DNA of 64,000 nucleotides from Sequoia sempervirens (GCA_007258455.2 VDFB02000002.1:167283-231282); one strand, 5' to 3'. Shown: positions 13,101 to 25,798, counted from the first letter of the stretch. The notes: a model not told the origin generated them from the letters alone. Numbers and translations are program-made.

Positions 13101-14810
13101 TTTTCACCTTGAATCACTTGTAGATGGTTGTTATCTAAAGAAATCTATTAAGAAGATATAAATTATTGGAAGTGAAAAATTCCTCGTCTAATGTGTGAAA
13201 TGAAAAAGTGTCTACCTTTGACATTTTTCAATGCACAAGAACACTACCTCATACACCAGTTTGAGGAGATTGAATTGTGTGGACTTATACACACAAGATA
13301 AATGTGGATGGTTGAGAGGCACTTGAAATTTTTGAAGGCTTTGGTTAGACAAAGAGCACATCCTGAGGGTTCTATGGTGGAGGCATATATGGTATACTAG
13401 ACCATGGTGTACATTAGTGAATATCTTCCTAAGTTTGCAGCAAAGATCCATGTAGATCATATTTAGGATCCTGAATCCATTAACAAATTCAAAGGGGAGT
13501 ACCTGATGGGGAAAGGCAGATTGAGGAAAGTGAGCTTAGTAATTATAAGATGGTCATGGAGATTAATTTGAATACATTTTACATATGGTTTTTATGTATA
13601 TTGTACTTATCTAATTATTAATCTTCAATATGCATCAATTATAAATTAAGGTCGTATACCATGATATTTAACTAATTATACGTCATTTGTGAATTTCAAT
13701 TTTTTTTTTATATAGTTGGGTGAGAGTGGGATGCACTTCATTTTTATGTTGCAAACAATCTTTATTGGATGATGGTATGGATTGAACGATGTCAAAAATT
13801 TAGTCATTCATTAACATGGGAAGGTGTGGCTTCATTGGTTAAAGAAGCTCATCGTAATGGAGATTCCAATGTTATAGAAAGGGAAATTGACTTAGCATAT
13901 GGTTTAAGAGATAAACAGGCCTGTATAAATATATTAATCAACCATATTATTTAATTATTTTCAATTATATTGATGCAAATATATGTTGAGATTGTTTTCT
14001 TTGCATACATTTGGCCAAGAATAAATATGTTTATCAACTGACGATATTGGAATAATTTTTACATGTTTGACATATTGTAGGTGAAACACCACAAGGCTAT
14101 GTGGTGAAATGATCATAAATTTTGAATCAAAAAGTTGGATGACACAAAGAAAACTTGTGATTATGGTATAACTATAGTCTTTCAGGTGACTAATGTTTCA
14201 TCTAGAAGTGACATACATCCTGAAGTCTCAAAAAATCAATACTATGGGATTTTGGATGATATACTTGAGTGTGACTTTAAGTTCTTCAGATTATTTTTGT
14301 TTGACATCCTATGGCACAGGATACGATTGAATGAAATTGATCCCAAGAGAACTGCTATTGAACATGATAATGGATTTACCATGGTTAATACAAGGTCAAT
14401 CAAGCGAGCTACAAATGAGCCCTATGTTCTTCCAAGCCAATGTGAGTAGGTATTTTACTCAAAGGTTCTAGGTAAACCGGGTTGGTCATTTGTTGTTAGA
14501 CATGATCCAAGAGGAAGTCTAGAAAAGTAAAATGTGTTGGAAGAAGAAGATACCGAAGATGTAGAAGATGATCTAGATGATGATCAGGATCAATAGTTAG
14601 TTGATGATGTTCCTGATGAAGATGTCAAAGAGGAGGAACTAGATCATGATGATGTAGGAGTTAATGTTCATGAAGATGATATCTGTGTGAATGATGAAAT
14701 TATCAAAACTGATATCAATGATGACGATGATGATATGACCAATCCTTACAATGTTGAATTTGGATCGGATGATACAGACAATGAGTTGGATGAAAAAGAA
14801 GATCAATGAC
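10160..14810 (+). pseudogene. CACTA transposase (TNP2 type, with DUF4218 and DUF4216 regions), decayed
   Basis: Family blocks occur in the expected order. A transposase-associated region lies at 10200-10330 (a CNNC cysteine pair, then HGRIEGGYDYRPL). An acidic linker at 10490-10700 runs into the TNP2 start EKAYEPLYEGSQ...LLNLKVMNGLS (10705-10830). TNP2 continues at 10952-11140 (FPNDHIIYHKQHEFATKCPKC), 11318-11510 (SLASDGVNPSG, NNIPPWMS), 11690-11855 (YIEPLIDDLLKLW, LVWTIHDAPG), 11990-12180 (KGKFACPICG) and 12461-12810 (MHIGKNIIETIW). A DUF4218-like part lies at 13120-13540 (LVRQRAHPEGSMVEAY) and a DUF4216-like part at 14135-14500 (NQYYGILDDILECDF, FTMVNT), ending in a D/E-rich tail. The pieces are separated by AT-rich introns and broken by stops, so no active protein is expected. 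In this superfamily the protein cuts and joins element ends. Confidence 0.88.
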
Positions 14811-14819
14811 ATTGAAATG

Positions 14820-15270
14820 TATGAGTTATGCGATTATATTATCTATTTGATATTAATTTTTTGATAGAATTATATTTGACTTATGTGGTTATGTAATTAA
14901 TTCATGATATTTTTAATTGTGTATGCCATTACATAATTAATTTAATGATGTACTTTTCAATATTTGAAAGGTCAAAAAATTAAAATATTTCAATAGTGAT
15001 GTTAACAACCTTGAAATTAGTGTGTTTTATGTTTCATGTGATCATAAAAGATTAAAAAGTGAGTTGTAGAGGTGGTTGTTCAGTGGTTGAGGTGTAAAGT
15101 CCTTTAAAAGGAATAAAGTGATCATTGTAATGGTTGAGGATTTAAAATACAAGCTCTTAACATTCAAAAATATGTGTTTTTCTTCAAAATTTATGTATTT
15201 TTCCTATTAGGGGGCACTATACAGTCACATGCAGCCATATTTTGATGTGAAATAAATTACATGTCATGAA
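14820..15270. other. AT-rich DNA after the CACTA transposase
   Basis: No gene seen. Probably the 3' untranslated part of the transposase gene and spacer. Confidence 0.4.
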
Positions 15271-15678
15271 GATATGTGTTAGCTTTGATTTGAATCTAAT
15301 TTGAGGGCTTAAGGAATTGATTTGAGTTAGAAAGCTTCATTTATTTGCATACAGCCCGATTACCCTGTTTTTGAGGGTTTTGTAGTCCAAACATGATATA
15401 AAGGGGCTCTTACACTTTTTGTGATTACTGTAGCTTGTGTAAGAGGTCCCATGAATATTTTGTAATTGTAGGATGCATGAATAGGCCGTAGGATGCATAA
15501 ATATGTATGTATGTATGTATGTATTTGTATTTTTAAATGTAAATGTAAATGCAATTATTGGATGCTCTCCTAGAACAATAAATGCAACATATTAAAGAAA
15601 TCTTTATTTATGTATATAAATGTGTATTTCTAAATGCAAGTGTAAATGCAAAGAGTATATGGTTTTGTAGTGTTATAG
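15271..15678. repeat. 408-bp direct repeat, copy 1 (candidate Copia LTR)
   Basis: Pairs with 16303-16710 at equal length. Shared blocks include GAGGGTTTTGTAGTCCAAA and GGGGCTCTTACACTTTTTG. Confidence 0.75.
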
Positions 15679-15799
15679 TGTGTACAATAACTTGTAGGAA
15701 AAGAAAGCATGGTAGAATGATTGAATCCAAATTAAAAAGGAGTTGGTGTGAACTTGGATTTTCTATGTTTAAGTGTCAAATAATGCCTTGAGCATATTT

Positions 15800-16295
15800 G
15801 GATTAATTAAAAAAATTGCTTTGGTAGACTATAAAATTTCTAAACCAAGGAAAAAATGTAACAAATCTAAGTCAATCATCTTAAAATGCCTCACCAAGTA
15901 TACTTCCAAATCATGAATCTATTTGGTGTAAGATCCCATAGTTATTCAGTTATCAACATAGAGTATAAAACTAAAGAATTTCCTATCTAATATTTGAGTG
16001 TAGACTATAGGGTCATCAGGAATCCGTATAAAAATAGAATTAATGAGAAATATTTTGATCTTTTCATACAAATCTCAAGGATCCTATTTCAATCTGCACA
16101 ATGAATTTTCAATGTTCACATAGAGTTGGAGTTATCACTATTTATAAAATCTAGAGTTTAAAACATGTAAAATTCTTCCTATAAGTCTCCATACAAGAAG
16201 GCACTTTTGACATCCATTTATGAACTTCAAATATCTATGTTGCAACCAAGGAGAGTACAAGCCTAATGGAATTCATCTTAGCTATTAGAGAAAAA
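15800..16295 (-). pseudogene. Copia reverse transcriptase remnant
   Basis: Read on the minus strand, 16290-16190 gives MNSIRLVLSLVAT followed, after a frame change, by MDVKSAFLYG, which is the Copia RT block around the first catalytic Asp. Further on (about 16010-15860) comes DPIVYTQILDRKFFSFILYVD and then DLEVYLVRHFKM, matching the second catalytic region, where the expected YVDD reads YVDN. Stops and frame changes show it is dead. gag, protease and integrase are missing. Confidence 0.75.
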
Positions 16296-16302
16296 AGTGC
16301 CA

Positions 16303-16710
16303 GATATGTGCTAGCTTTGATTTGAATCTAATTTGAGGGCTTAAGGCATTGATTTGAGTTAGAAAGCTTCATTTCTTTGCATACAACCTCGTTACCCTGT
16401 GTTTGAGGGTTTTGTAGTCCAAAAATGATATAAAGGGGCTCTTACACTTTTTGTGATTACTGTAACTTATGTAAGAGGTCCCATGGATACTGTTGTAATT
16501 GTTGGATACATGAATAGGGCATAGGATGCATAAATATGTATGTATGTATGTATTTGTATTTTTAAATGTAAATGTAAATGCAATTACTAGATCCTCTCCT
16601 AGAACAATAAATGCAACATATAATTAAAAAAATCTATATTTATGTATTTAAATGTTTATTTCTAAATGCAAGTGTAAATGCAAAGAGCATATGGCTTTGT
16701 TGTGTTATAG
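16303..16710. repeat. 408-bp direct repeat, copy 2 (candidate Copia LTR)
   Basis: Same orientation as 15271-15678, with point differences such as fewer TATG units (three rather than four or so). Confidence 0.75.
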
Positions 16711-16721
16711 ATACAACATAT

Positions 16722-17508
16722 AGGTATGTGTAGGATCATTATGGAAAAAAGAGGCCTGTAAGTGACAAAAAAAATAGAAAAATCAGAGTTAGGCAACTTT
16801 ACGTAAAAATTTGAATAAGTTATCTATATTATTTCAAAAAAATATAAGAATAGAGTCTGTGGAAAATTCAATGTAGTTTCTAAACTACTAGGTTTGTTTA
16901 AAAAAAATAAAAATCTATTTGGTGAAAATTTGACATTTCAATGCAGTAGTACTTAAATTTAAGGGAAAAAATAAGTAGGCATCTATCTGACCACCCTAAC
17001 CACAATAAAATAATAATATTTTTTTATAATATTTTAGATGTAAGTAGAGGACTCATGTCTCGATGTGATGCATATTTTTTTATAATTTTTTTCCAAATAA
17101 ACAATTAATTATGAATTTTTATTACATCTTTTAAAAAATTATAAAAACTTGTATGTCTAACCACCTTAACTTGTTCAAAACTTCATGAAATTCTTTTTTT
17201 TTTTTAATCCTATAGTATACAAAGCATAGAATGTGACACATGTTTTGGATTAAATAAATGTGATATTGTTTGAAAGCTATAGATGTTTTTCAACCAGTCT
17301 TTCAATCAGGACTTTAGTCATAATTTGAATAGAAAATGAATAATAATTAATTATTAAATTCAAAGTAAAGAATAATTTACATTGGTGGAAAGCTGAGAAT
17401 CACCTTTAAAAACCCTTTTTGTTTCATCAATTTTGGGTTAAAAAAAGTCATGAGCCACATACCCATCATATTGCCACTTTTTGGCCCATCATGATCCTGC
17501 ACATACCC
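16722..17508 (-). mobile_element. 787-bp TIR element, 4-bp TSD (sister of 56620-57401)
   Basis: The left end reads AGGTATGTGTAGGATCAT and the right end is the inverted GGGTATGTGCAGGATCATG. It is flanked by ATAT on both sides (16718-16721 and 17509-17512). The interior matches the reverse complement of 56620-57401 over its length, for example GACGTAAAAATTTGAATAAG / TACGTAAAAATTTGAATAAG. There is no coding capacity. See the other copy for the empty site. Confidence 0.85.
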
Positions 17509-17512
17509 ATAT

Positions 17513-18353
17513 CCATAAATTAATGTAATTGAAATTCTAAAGTCTTCAACACATGTAATATGAAATCGATCAAACTATTAAACTACATGAGAAATAAATG
17601 AAAATAGTAGATGCATATATGTATGTGTATTTGTAAATGTAAGTGTAAAATAAATAAGAATAATGAAAATTATAAAAGAATACAAGGGGAGACCAATTCC
17701 TTATTGGGTATATGGAGTCTAATGAATATCTGCAAATGTGGATTTCAATAATGGAAATAATTCAAACTGTCAAGCATAGAAATTGTTTACAACTTGTGTA
17801 AACATGAAAGTGAATAATTGACAAACTCTTCTTGAGATAGAATAGAAATTCTAGTTATGTGATTCTTCTTATTAGTCCAACTAACACTTCCCAATTGTTG
17901 TGATTGATTAAAATATTTTAATCCCTACTTGAGAGAACCGAATAACCAGATCACACATTTATAGCAAATGTACAATGATAAACTAAGTATAAACTTGTTA
18001 TATCAATTTAAAAAATAGAGAAGCATCAGAATGGAGACAATAAAATAACTACATAAATTTAACAAACAGTTGATACCAAAATCTTAATCCATAACTTAGA
18101 TATTTTCATTTACTCCATCAAAATACATGCATCTAAGTCTTTGTATATTAAAGAATTTTTCTAGAAAGCTATCTACTGAATATATCCTAATGCCTATATA
18201 TGTTGCATTACTATGGAACAGATATAAATACATCAAAACGTTGAAGGGAAACATCCCTTCACAAATGTTCTATTTTACATAACTAATTAAAACAATATAT
18301 TAGGCTTTATTTAGCCATAGATGAACTTTTGATAAATGATCTAGATAATCCTG
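17513..18353. other. AT-rich DNA, no gene seen
   Basis: Contains a short TATG/TGTAAATG stretch near 17610-17650 that resembles the Copia-like repeats upstream. Nothing else recognised. Confidence 0.4.
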
Positions 18354-20949
18354 TCATTCATGAGTATCAACATCTCCTAATGTGTTTATGGCCGATATCT
18401 CCACCTTTATCATCCTTTCGTTGTGCTTGTAGCTCTCGTCCAATGTTGAATCCTTCCCTGTAGCATTTTCTAGAATTCCTTGCAGCATCAATTCACATTC
18501 TTCGATCCACTTGGCTTTCTCTTTCAACTTTTCTCCATCTTCAAATAGTGTAGGTAGTCCCATATTTGTAACATCAACCATCCCCTTTGCATCTTCTCGC
18601 AAGTTCCTCATAATAGTCGCTGTGTCTCTTTATAATTTGGTTACCCATACCAATGGCCACACAGTCAGGAACATCTCTTTCATTTAATTCTCAGAACTTT
18701 TCTTCAATCCTTCCATCAATTCTCTTTTGTTCCTGCCCTATAACATGGTTCTTTGAATATGCTCCCCATAGCTTATTCAACCAAATCGTTAAGTTGGCCT
18801 GCCTTTTTTTTATTATTGTGGCGAGTGTATCATATTTACCTTTTGAATATGTAGTTGACTCCTCCCAATGATATTTTACCTCATGTGAGCTTTCACCATG
18901 TGTTATTAATTTAGTAGGTCCCTACATTGTGACTCCTAGCATGTCCTTCAAATGATCATTTTCTTGCATGATCCTTTCATTATTCATTTTGTACATTTCC
19001 TTTTCTTTTATCAACATTTGTATTTGATCTTTATTCAATTTTTCCACATTAATCCCAATGTCTATAGTCGCCATAAGATCTACCTCTCCAACCTTCAAAG
19101 TCATGACATGTCCAAATGCTTTCTTAGTATCAATCACCACTAACTTTCTATGAGGTGGATACAAGGCCCATATCATGAGTGATCCTTCATCCGGGTTATA
19201 TTTAAATCCAACATATATTTCTGTAACCCCCTTTGGACTAAGCTTGTTTTTGGCACTATTATCCTTTAAGAAGCTATCAAACACTAATGCAGAATTCAAA
19301 TGAAGCCCTGGAAAGATCATAACTCTAACATCCTCTAACACTTTCCTTCCTTTGTCAAGGGTCATATTAGCCATTTCTCTATCCACAGTTAATTTCAAAT
19401 TATTTAGTAGTTGCTCCTCATTACTTGGTGTAATATTATCAATTGTATCCCTTATCTCCTTGCCCTTTTTCTTATACAAGAAAGATCCGCATTCTGAAGA
19501 ATTCACAAATTTATTGTCTACTACAAATGACCTATGTGCCATCTTTCTGGTGTCTGTATCTTGGCTCTGTTCAACACTTAGTTCTTTAGGAGGGTAGTTG
19601 TACTCTCAAGTTTTTAATCTAGAAATCCTACTGGGTAGGTCTCATGGCATATCTTCTCCAGTTTACTCATCTCCAAAAAAAGGGAACCCTGTATCTGAAA
19701 ACCCTTGGTTGTATTCCTCCACCACTCTCTCTGCTTCCTCTGCCTCCAAATTTCTAATATTGTCATCAAAATGATAAGGCACATGATCATATCATCCAAA
19801 ATTTATCCTTTGTTTGGCAGAATTTATATATCCCTTTGGATCAAAACCTTCTCTTGGTGGACCCTTATTCATATATTGCATTAATTTTTCAAGGATCAAA
19901 TCATATCCTTCCTTTGTAAGCACAATAAAATCACCAAAGCATAGAGTACTAGGCATAAATTCCTATTTTTCGAATGAACCAAAATTCTTGAAACTAGAAA
20001 AATCCATTTGTCTTATAATTTCCAAATATACAATCCTATTCGGGATTGTTTTAGGAAAAATGAATGGAGAATCCTCAAAACTAAACACCCTTACCATAGT
20101 AGCATCTTCCAAGCAATACTAGCCCCCCCAATTATGATCAATTGGTCCATTAAAGTCCTTAGGTATGAGGAAGTGTTTTATTTCATTAGACAATGAGTGC
20201 GCACAAGGATGACTGTAGAATTCATATAGTGGCTTTACAAAATATTCTTCAAAATATAGGAAACTAGAATTAGAAGACCTACTATCCCAAATGGCAGTCC
20301 ACAATTGAATGGGTAACAATTTGTCCTTTTTATCAAACTGTGAAACCTTCAAATTTTGTGGCCAAATCCCTAACTCTTGTCCAAAGTACAATACTAGATG
20401 CATTAAAAGAGAATAATGCCTAAGGTGCAGAACATGGGATTTATTCTTGATTGCTACCAATGCTAAGTCGAGCTCCTTGGAAATAAATGAAGCGTAGTCG
20501 AATAACCTAGAATTATGACATTGAATGTCAGTTGTAATTACCATGGGAACAATGGACATATACTCAAGAACTTCCATACCCAACACCTTTCCTACTGAGA
20601 AATAGGTATATCTCATATAGGGCTCGAATAAGTCCACATGGAATTGAGGCCCATCACCATTGTCAAGTGGGAAAGTTTTACCATATTATTTTATTCTATG
20701 TAAGGGAAACCTCCAACCCTTGTAAGGGGTTCCCATTCTCCAAAACTCCTTTTCCAACTCTTCATTCACAATTTTCTGATTACACCACCCTTCCAACTTA
20801 AAAACCTCACATATTGAAGCCTCTGATATGCATACAAATGGTTTCCTTGATGGTCTGCATATGGCCTTAAGTTTTGAATCATAGTGGGTGGCCAACAATT
20901 TTACCAACTCTATATTGACAAACACATTAGGGCAAACCATTTTTCCCAA
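18354..20949 (-). pseudogene. Diverged homologue of the LTR-encoded (U3) protein family
   Basis: Open segments on the minus strand run in order from 20949 to 18354 with few interruptions: 20949-20686, 20637-20119, a part at 20118-19814, 19799-19614, 19542-18922, 18611-18354. Near the N-terminus, IELVKLLATHYDSKLKAI and then ISEASICEVFKLEG align without gaps to LELVMACQQAYQPHTRTI and MSGEEITKKFHIPT of the left LTR protein (36355-36480). Further on, IPNRIVYLEIIRQM resembles YPNDHIILLELSQKL of the right LTR copy. Near the C-terminus, ATIDIGINVEKL resembles STIDLGTATRDKKVEHL (39280-39330), followed in both by a coiled-coil-like Lys/Glu-rich stretch. Function unknown. It sits inside the CACTA element without visible LTRs. 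Confidence 0.6.
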
Positions 20950-21516
20950 TTTTAGAAGCCACAGATTACAAACTAGCTCAAAACAATCTCTTCATTGAAA
21001 GTGGAATCTAAAAAATTCATAGCCTCTTATTGGGGTCCAAATATCTCCTGTGTGATTGCACTTCTCATCCAATTTATCCACTTCCATTCTCAGTTGCATG
21101 AAGTGCCTACCTCTAGACCTAGAGCAAGTCAATTCGTCAATTAAATCTTAATTCAACTTTCATTCAGCACCCTCCAGCTCAATTCCAGACTCAACTTTCT
21201 ACCTCTTACTCTTAGGGTGATTGCTCTCACTTTGTTTCCTAACTTTCAACTTGCACAAGCTGGTGCCTTCCATATTACTCACTTAAAATTGCAGAAATGA
21301 AAAAGTTAAAATGTAGAGGACTTACTGGTTTTGATTGAGGTCTTTCAACTAAAACAATTCTCTAGCCCTTTGTTTTTCTCCTCATTTCCTTCGTTACCAA
21401 TTCTCAATAATGTTCATTTTGCAATGATTTCCTTTCAATTTATGAAATTACCTGTACTCCATGGTGCCATTAATGTTTACACTCCAGGGACAAATGCAAT
21501 AGATTTTTTAATTCCT

Positions 21517-23170
21517 TACTATCACATAAAATGAACTGGTTGGCAAGACACCTTCAAACTTTGGCCGATCTATACATTAGACCCCAACCAACATTCACTA
21601 AATACTCTGTTGATCGGGGTAACACTCTACACATCTAACCGATGTTAACATTTGTCCCGTATAAATCACCAAGAGTCACCCCGATAATCATTTTGGTTCA
21701 TTTATTTCTTCATCGGCCAGAATTTTAGTATCACTAACACATTCAATGGTTCCTCTAATGTTATAAGTCTCACCGATAACTTTTCTTTTGGTCTTGAATA
21801 TGTCGCCATGTAACTCCTGCTGATATCCTCCTATCGGTGTAACTTAGCCGATCAGGTGAATATTTAGGATTTACACTGATGGCACATGTCTTGCTAATAT
21901 ATTCCCAGTGCTCCTGTCGGTGAAAGAAATGATGGTCTCACAAATGAAAATTAAGTGGTGAGACTCTTGGCGATGACCACCAAAGCCAACCCATCAGTGA
22001 GAGAATCATCGACACATGATAGAAAACTCACTCCAATAGTTCATGTCTTGCGGATGACTTTCGTCAGCAAGACAAATCCAATGTCACACTAATATGACCT
22101 CTTCATGAGTTTTAAATAGACCTACACCATGTCATCACGGAGACTCTTGGTGATGACAAGCGAAGCAAACCCATTGGTGAGAGATCAATCATCCACACAG
22201 GATAGAAAAATCACTCTGATAGTTCATGTCTTGTCGATGACTTCCATTGGCAAGACATATCCAATGTCACATCGATTTGACCTCTGTGGGAGTTTTAAAT
22301 AGACGTACACCATTTCATCGTAGAGACTCTTGGCGATGACTACCAAAGCCAACCCATCAGTGAGAGATCAATCATCGACACGGGATAGAAAAAAAACTCT
22401 GATAGTCCTTGTCTTTCCAATGTCTTCCATTGGCAAGACAGATCCAATGTCATACCGATGACTTATTTTGCCAATAGATTCCCTTCATTGATGAGACCAT
22501 AAGCCAATCTCCCTGATATGTCTTCTTTAGTAATCCTAGCTTTGAACATGAGTGTAGGTGATCTTTGAATTTACCCACTATCACATCAAATGTTCTATCG
22601 AAAAGACAATTCAAAATTTGGGTGATCATTTTATTCAGGCTTGACTAACGTTCATTAAAAATTCTTTTGGCCGGAGAGACATTATGCCAATATCACATAA
22701 TCTATCTATCAGATTCATATAAATATCGCCAAGAGTCACCTCGATGACTATCTTGATCTATTTGTGTCTTCATTGGCAAGACATGGTGTGTCGCTAAGAC
22801 ATTCAGTAATTTACCCAATGTTATAATTCTCCCTGATGACTATTCCTTTGATCTCATGTCGCCAAGACTCCTTTTGATACAACTCCTTATGCTTTGATCG
22901 GTGAGACAAGAGGTTTCTTTTCGATGGAACTTCATCGGTGAGACCTATATGCTCATTATGACCTTTTCATTTCACCTTGATGGAACTTGTCTTGCCAATG
23001 AAAATATTTATCAGTGATACCATGGACAGTGTCATCCCAATGTGTATCTTCTTATGTAATACGATCGGTGTGACATTTCTGTTCTTTCGTCGATATGCTA
23101 AAAATGAGAATATAATGATTTATGAATCGGACAGACCTACACAAATTCTTGCTGATATGGGTTATTTGAA
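21517..23170 (-). repeat. Left subterminal-like array (about 180-bp units, inverted relative to 33955-34722)
   Basis: Three units of about 180 bp (the block GAGACTCTTGG recurs near 21959, 22139 and 22324) are flanked by a longer repeat, about 21517-21790 and 22575-22850. The units are the reverse complement of those at 33955-34722, sharing the blocks GATAGAAAACTCACTC and TTTTAAATAGACCTACACCA. Short CCGAT/TCGGTG words occur throughout. Such inverted tandem arrays resemble subterminal regions of DNA transposons. No protein is predicted. Confidence 0.75.
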
Positions 23171-23210
23171 TACTAGATTTTGGAGGTTTTTCATGATATC
23201 AAATGGTTAA

Positions 23211-24315
23211 GAATTATGTGATCATATGTGACTATGATGGATTATAATCAAGATAAGGTTTTCTTTATGGAATCAACAAGTGCAAAATCACTATAAAATT
23301 TGCAAAATCACTTGTACTTGCCCTTGAAGTATGTTTAATAACTCCAAAATGGGTGTCTAAAACCATCAAGGGTTTCTTTGGTGTTTTGGGAAAGTTTTGA
23401 TTTATTGGGAAAAAACTAGGTTTGCACTGGTACAAGGATTCAAGGAGTCAAAGTGTGAAATCTGACTTCTGTTCTTTCTCAGGCTTTGAGAGTTGTTTGG
23501 ATTTTTTAAATTGGTCATTCTAAACTTTTTGGAAGCCTCTTAAAGGCAAGTTGATAGGTTAGTTGAGTTGAACTACTAGGTCTAAATTAGGTATTTTTTA
23601 TTGCTAAGGTGGATCACTCCTTTGTATGAAAGCCGTACACTTATGATTGGGTCAAGTGTTCTTTTCTTTAGAAAATTCCTATTTCCTTTTTGATAGGTTA
23701 TGATTTGATTAGATGGGTTATGAAGCACTTATTTCAAAAAAATATATTTATGAAAGAAGTATATTGGCATGAAATTTTAAATATGATTTGCATTCCAATG
23801 TAAAAACTACAAAGAATGGAAACAATTCTTTCAACACATAAACTATTATGTAGTAGTCAATTAAAATGAATGATCTTACTCTATATTAATTAGGATACAC
23901 AAATTAGAAGAAAATGATCTAAAGTGACTTATTTATCCTAGAGGAACTAAGTATATAATATGCAAAGAAAATAAACAAACCTACAACTACCCCTATTTTG
24001 AAGGAGTTTAGTTTTCTCCCCTTCCTGATCTCACTAATATTGTCTAATTATTTTAAAGAGATGAAAGGTCATAACACAACTTTATTCAACCTAGTAAATA
24101 GCTTGGTTAATGAAACTTGACAAAAGAAACAAAACAATTGCTACATTTGGCATTTCATGTTGAATGAAGAGTGGTGACAATAATTTAATTATAGTTTAAT
24201 AAAACACTATTTTTATAAGGCTTGAACATAGAAAGATAATTGTTACTTATAGTTTAATAAAACACTATTATAGTTTTACCAACATATACTATTGTATGAT
24301 TGCATGGCTTCTTAG
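23211..24315. other. DNA without recognisable gene
   Basis: AT-rich sequence. A 25-base-scale repeat of the AATAAAACACTA block occurs near 24200 and 24257. Nothing else seen. Confidence 0.4.
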
Positions 24316-25125
24316 TTAATATATGGGGAGATAGAGATAGATGGGGAGAGAAAGAGAGAGATATAGAGATATATGGGAAGAGAAAGAGAGATGGAGATAT
24401 ATGGGAAGAGAAAGGAAGAGAGGTGGAGATAGAGAGTCTATGGATAGGTGGGATAGGGAGGGAGAGATGGTGAAAGATAGAGAGGGGGAGATAGAGAGGG
24501 GGGGGAGAGAAAGGGATATAGATAAGTAGAAGAGGAGAGATAGAGAAGAGAGGGAGAGAGGGAGAGATAGGTTGAAGAGGAAAAGAGAGAACAGAGGGAG
24601 ATAGATAGGTAGAAGAGGGAGAAAGAAGAGGGGAGGAGAATGTAGAAAGAGAGAGAGAGAAGAAGGGAGAGGAGAGATAGCTCAATATATAGAGGAGAGG
24701 GAGAGACATAGAAAGGGGGTGATAGAGAGAGATAGAGGGATGGTGAAAGAGATAGAGAGATCGTGAGAGATAGAGAAAGATATGGATAGAAAGAGATAGA
24801 GAGAGGAGTGAGAGGGAGATCAAAAGAAATAGAGATAGAGATATAGAGTAAGAGAGATGGAGTGAATGAGAGAGAAAGGGGGGAGAGGAAGAGATAGCTC
24901 AAAAGATAGAGGGGGGAAGAGGGAGTGACATAGATAGTGGGAGATATAGAGAGATAGAGAGCGACAGGGAGAGATATATCAATCACCCTCCCTATATATC
25001 TATATATTCATCCTTATCTATTTATCTCTCTACCTCTCTCTATCTCCTTATCTCCCTTTCTATTTGTATGTTTGTCATTATATCCCTCTCTCTCTATATT
25101 TTCTTCCCTATATTTATCTTTGTCT
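24316..25125. repeat. Purine tract (GA/GATA-rich) followed by pyrimidine tract
   Basis: From 24316 to about 24980 the plus strand is almost all G and A with some T (GAGAGA, GATAGA words). From about 24981 to 25125 it becomes C/T-rich (CTCTCTATCTCC words). The open frames that cross it on the minus strand are Ser/Leu/Pro artefacts of the repeat. The opposed tracts could pair as a foldback. Confidence 0.9.
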
Positions 25126-25595
25126 CCTTAAGTGTGCAATGGGTACATTGAAGAGGTCTTAAAGGAGAATTATCATATCTTTAATCAAATGGCATGCTAC
25201 CTTGAGAATAACTCCCCAAGGACACATGCCATCCTTGGATTGATGACATGAAACAACCAATCAAAATTTAGTTTCTATCTCTCATATTAATATTATATTA
25301 CTATTATATTATATATATTATATTAATTATATTTTGTATTATATAAAAATATACTTATTATTAATTATTAATTTGAATAATTTTATACATATTTAATAAT
25401 TTTGTTAAATAATATAATATATAATTATAATAAGTTGAATAATTATATTATTTATTATGTAAAATATAGCTAATATACACTTAACTATATTGTAGAATAT
25501 TAAAACCTAGCTGAATGGCACCATAATTTTAAATTTAATTAACATACTCTAAAACATAATGAAACTAGGTTGTAGCTCATCAAATTGGAGAAGTG
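25126..25595. other. Very AT-rich spacer
   Basis: Dominated by TATTA/ATAT words around 25290-25480. No gene. Confidence 0.6.
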
Positions 25596-25798
25596 AAAGG
25601 TCAATACTAGCACCGAGGAAGAGTTTGGAGTAGTGAAAACAAGGTCAATGCCAGTGCCAAGGAAGAGTTTGGAGTTAAAACAAGGTCAATACCAGCACTG
25701 ACAAAGAGTTTGAAGGAGTGAAAACAAGGTCAATATCAATGCCGAGGAAGAGCTTGGAGGAGTGAAAACAAGGTCAATACTAGCACTGAGGAGGAGGT
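25596..25798 (+). repeat. Minisatellite of about 44-bp units
   Basis: Units start near 25596, 25641, 25682, 25726 and 25770. Each holds AAGGTCAATRCCAGYRC-like sequence, then a GAAGAGTTTGGAG block, then GTGAAAAC. Four full units plus one partial. Confidence 0.85.

Larger units (their letters stand above)
15271..16710 (-). mobile_element. Shrunken Copia element: two 408-bp direct repeats around an RT remnant
   Basis: The direct repeats 15271-15678 and 16303-16710 are close copies and contain a run of TATG repeats followed by TTTAAATGTAAATG. Between them lies about 620 bp carrying minus-strand Copia reverse-transcriptase remnants (listed separately). The repeats sit where LTRs would, so this is read as an internally deleted Copia element. 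LTR ends and a target duplication are not clear. A TIR element begins 12 bases after the second repeat. Confidence 0.65.

Noticed and set aside
21890..22500. Repeat array considered as CRISPR
   Set aside because: Units are about 180 bp, diverged along their full length, in plant DNA, with no alternating conserved repeat and unique spacer.
24254..24986. 180-190-codon minus-strand open frames rich in Ser, Leu and Pro
   Set aside because: Low-complexity artefacts of the purine tract; the same run is open in several frames.
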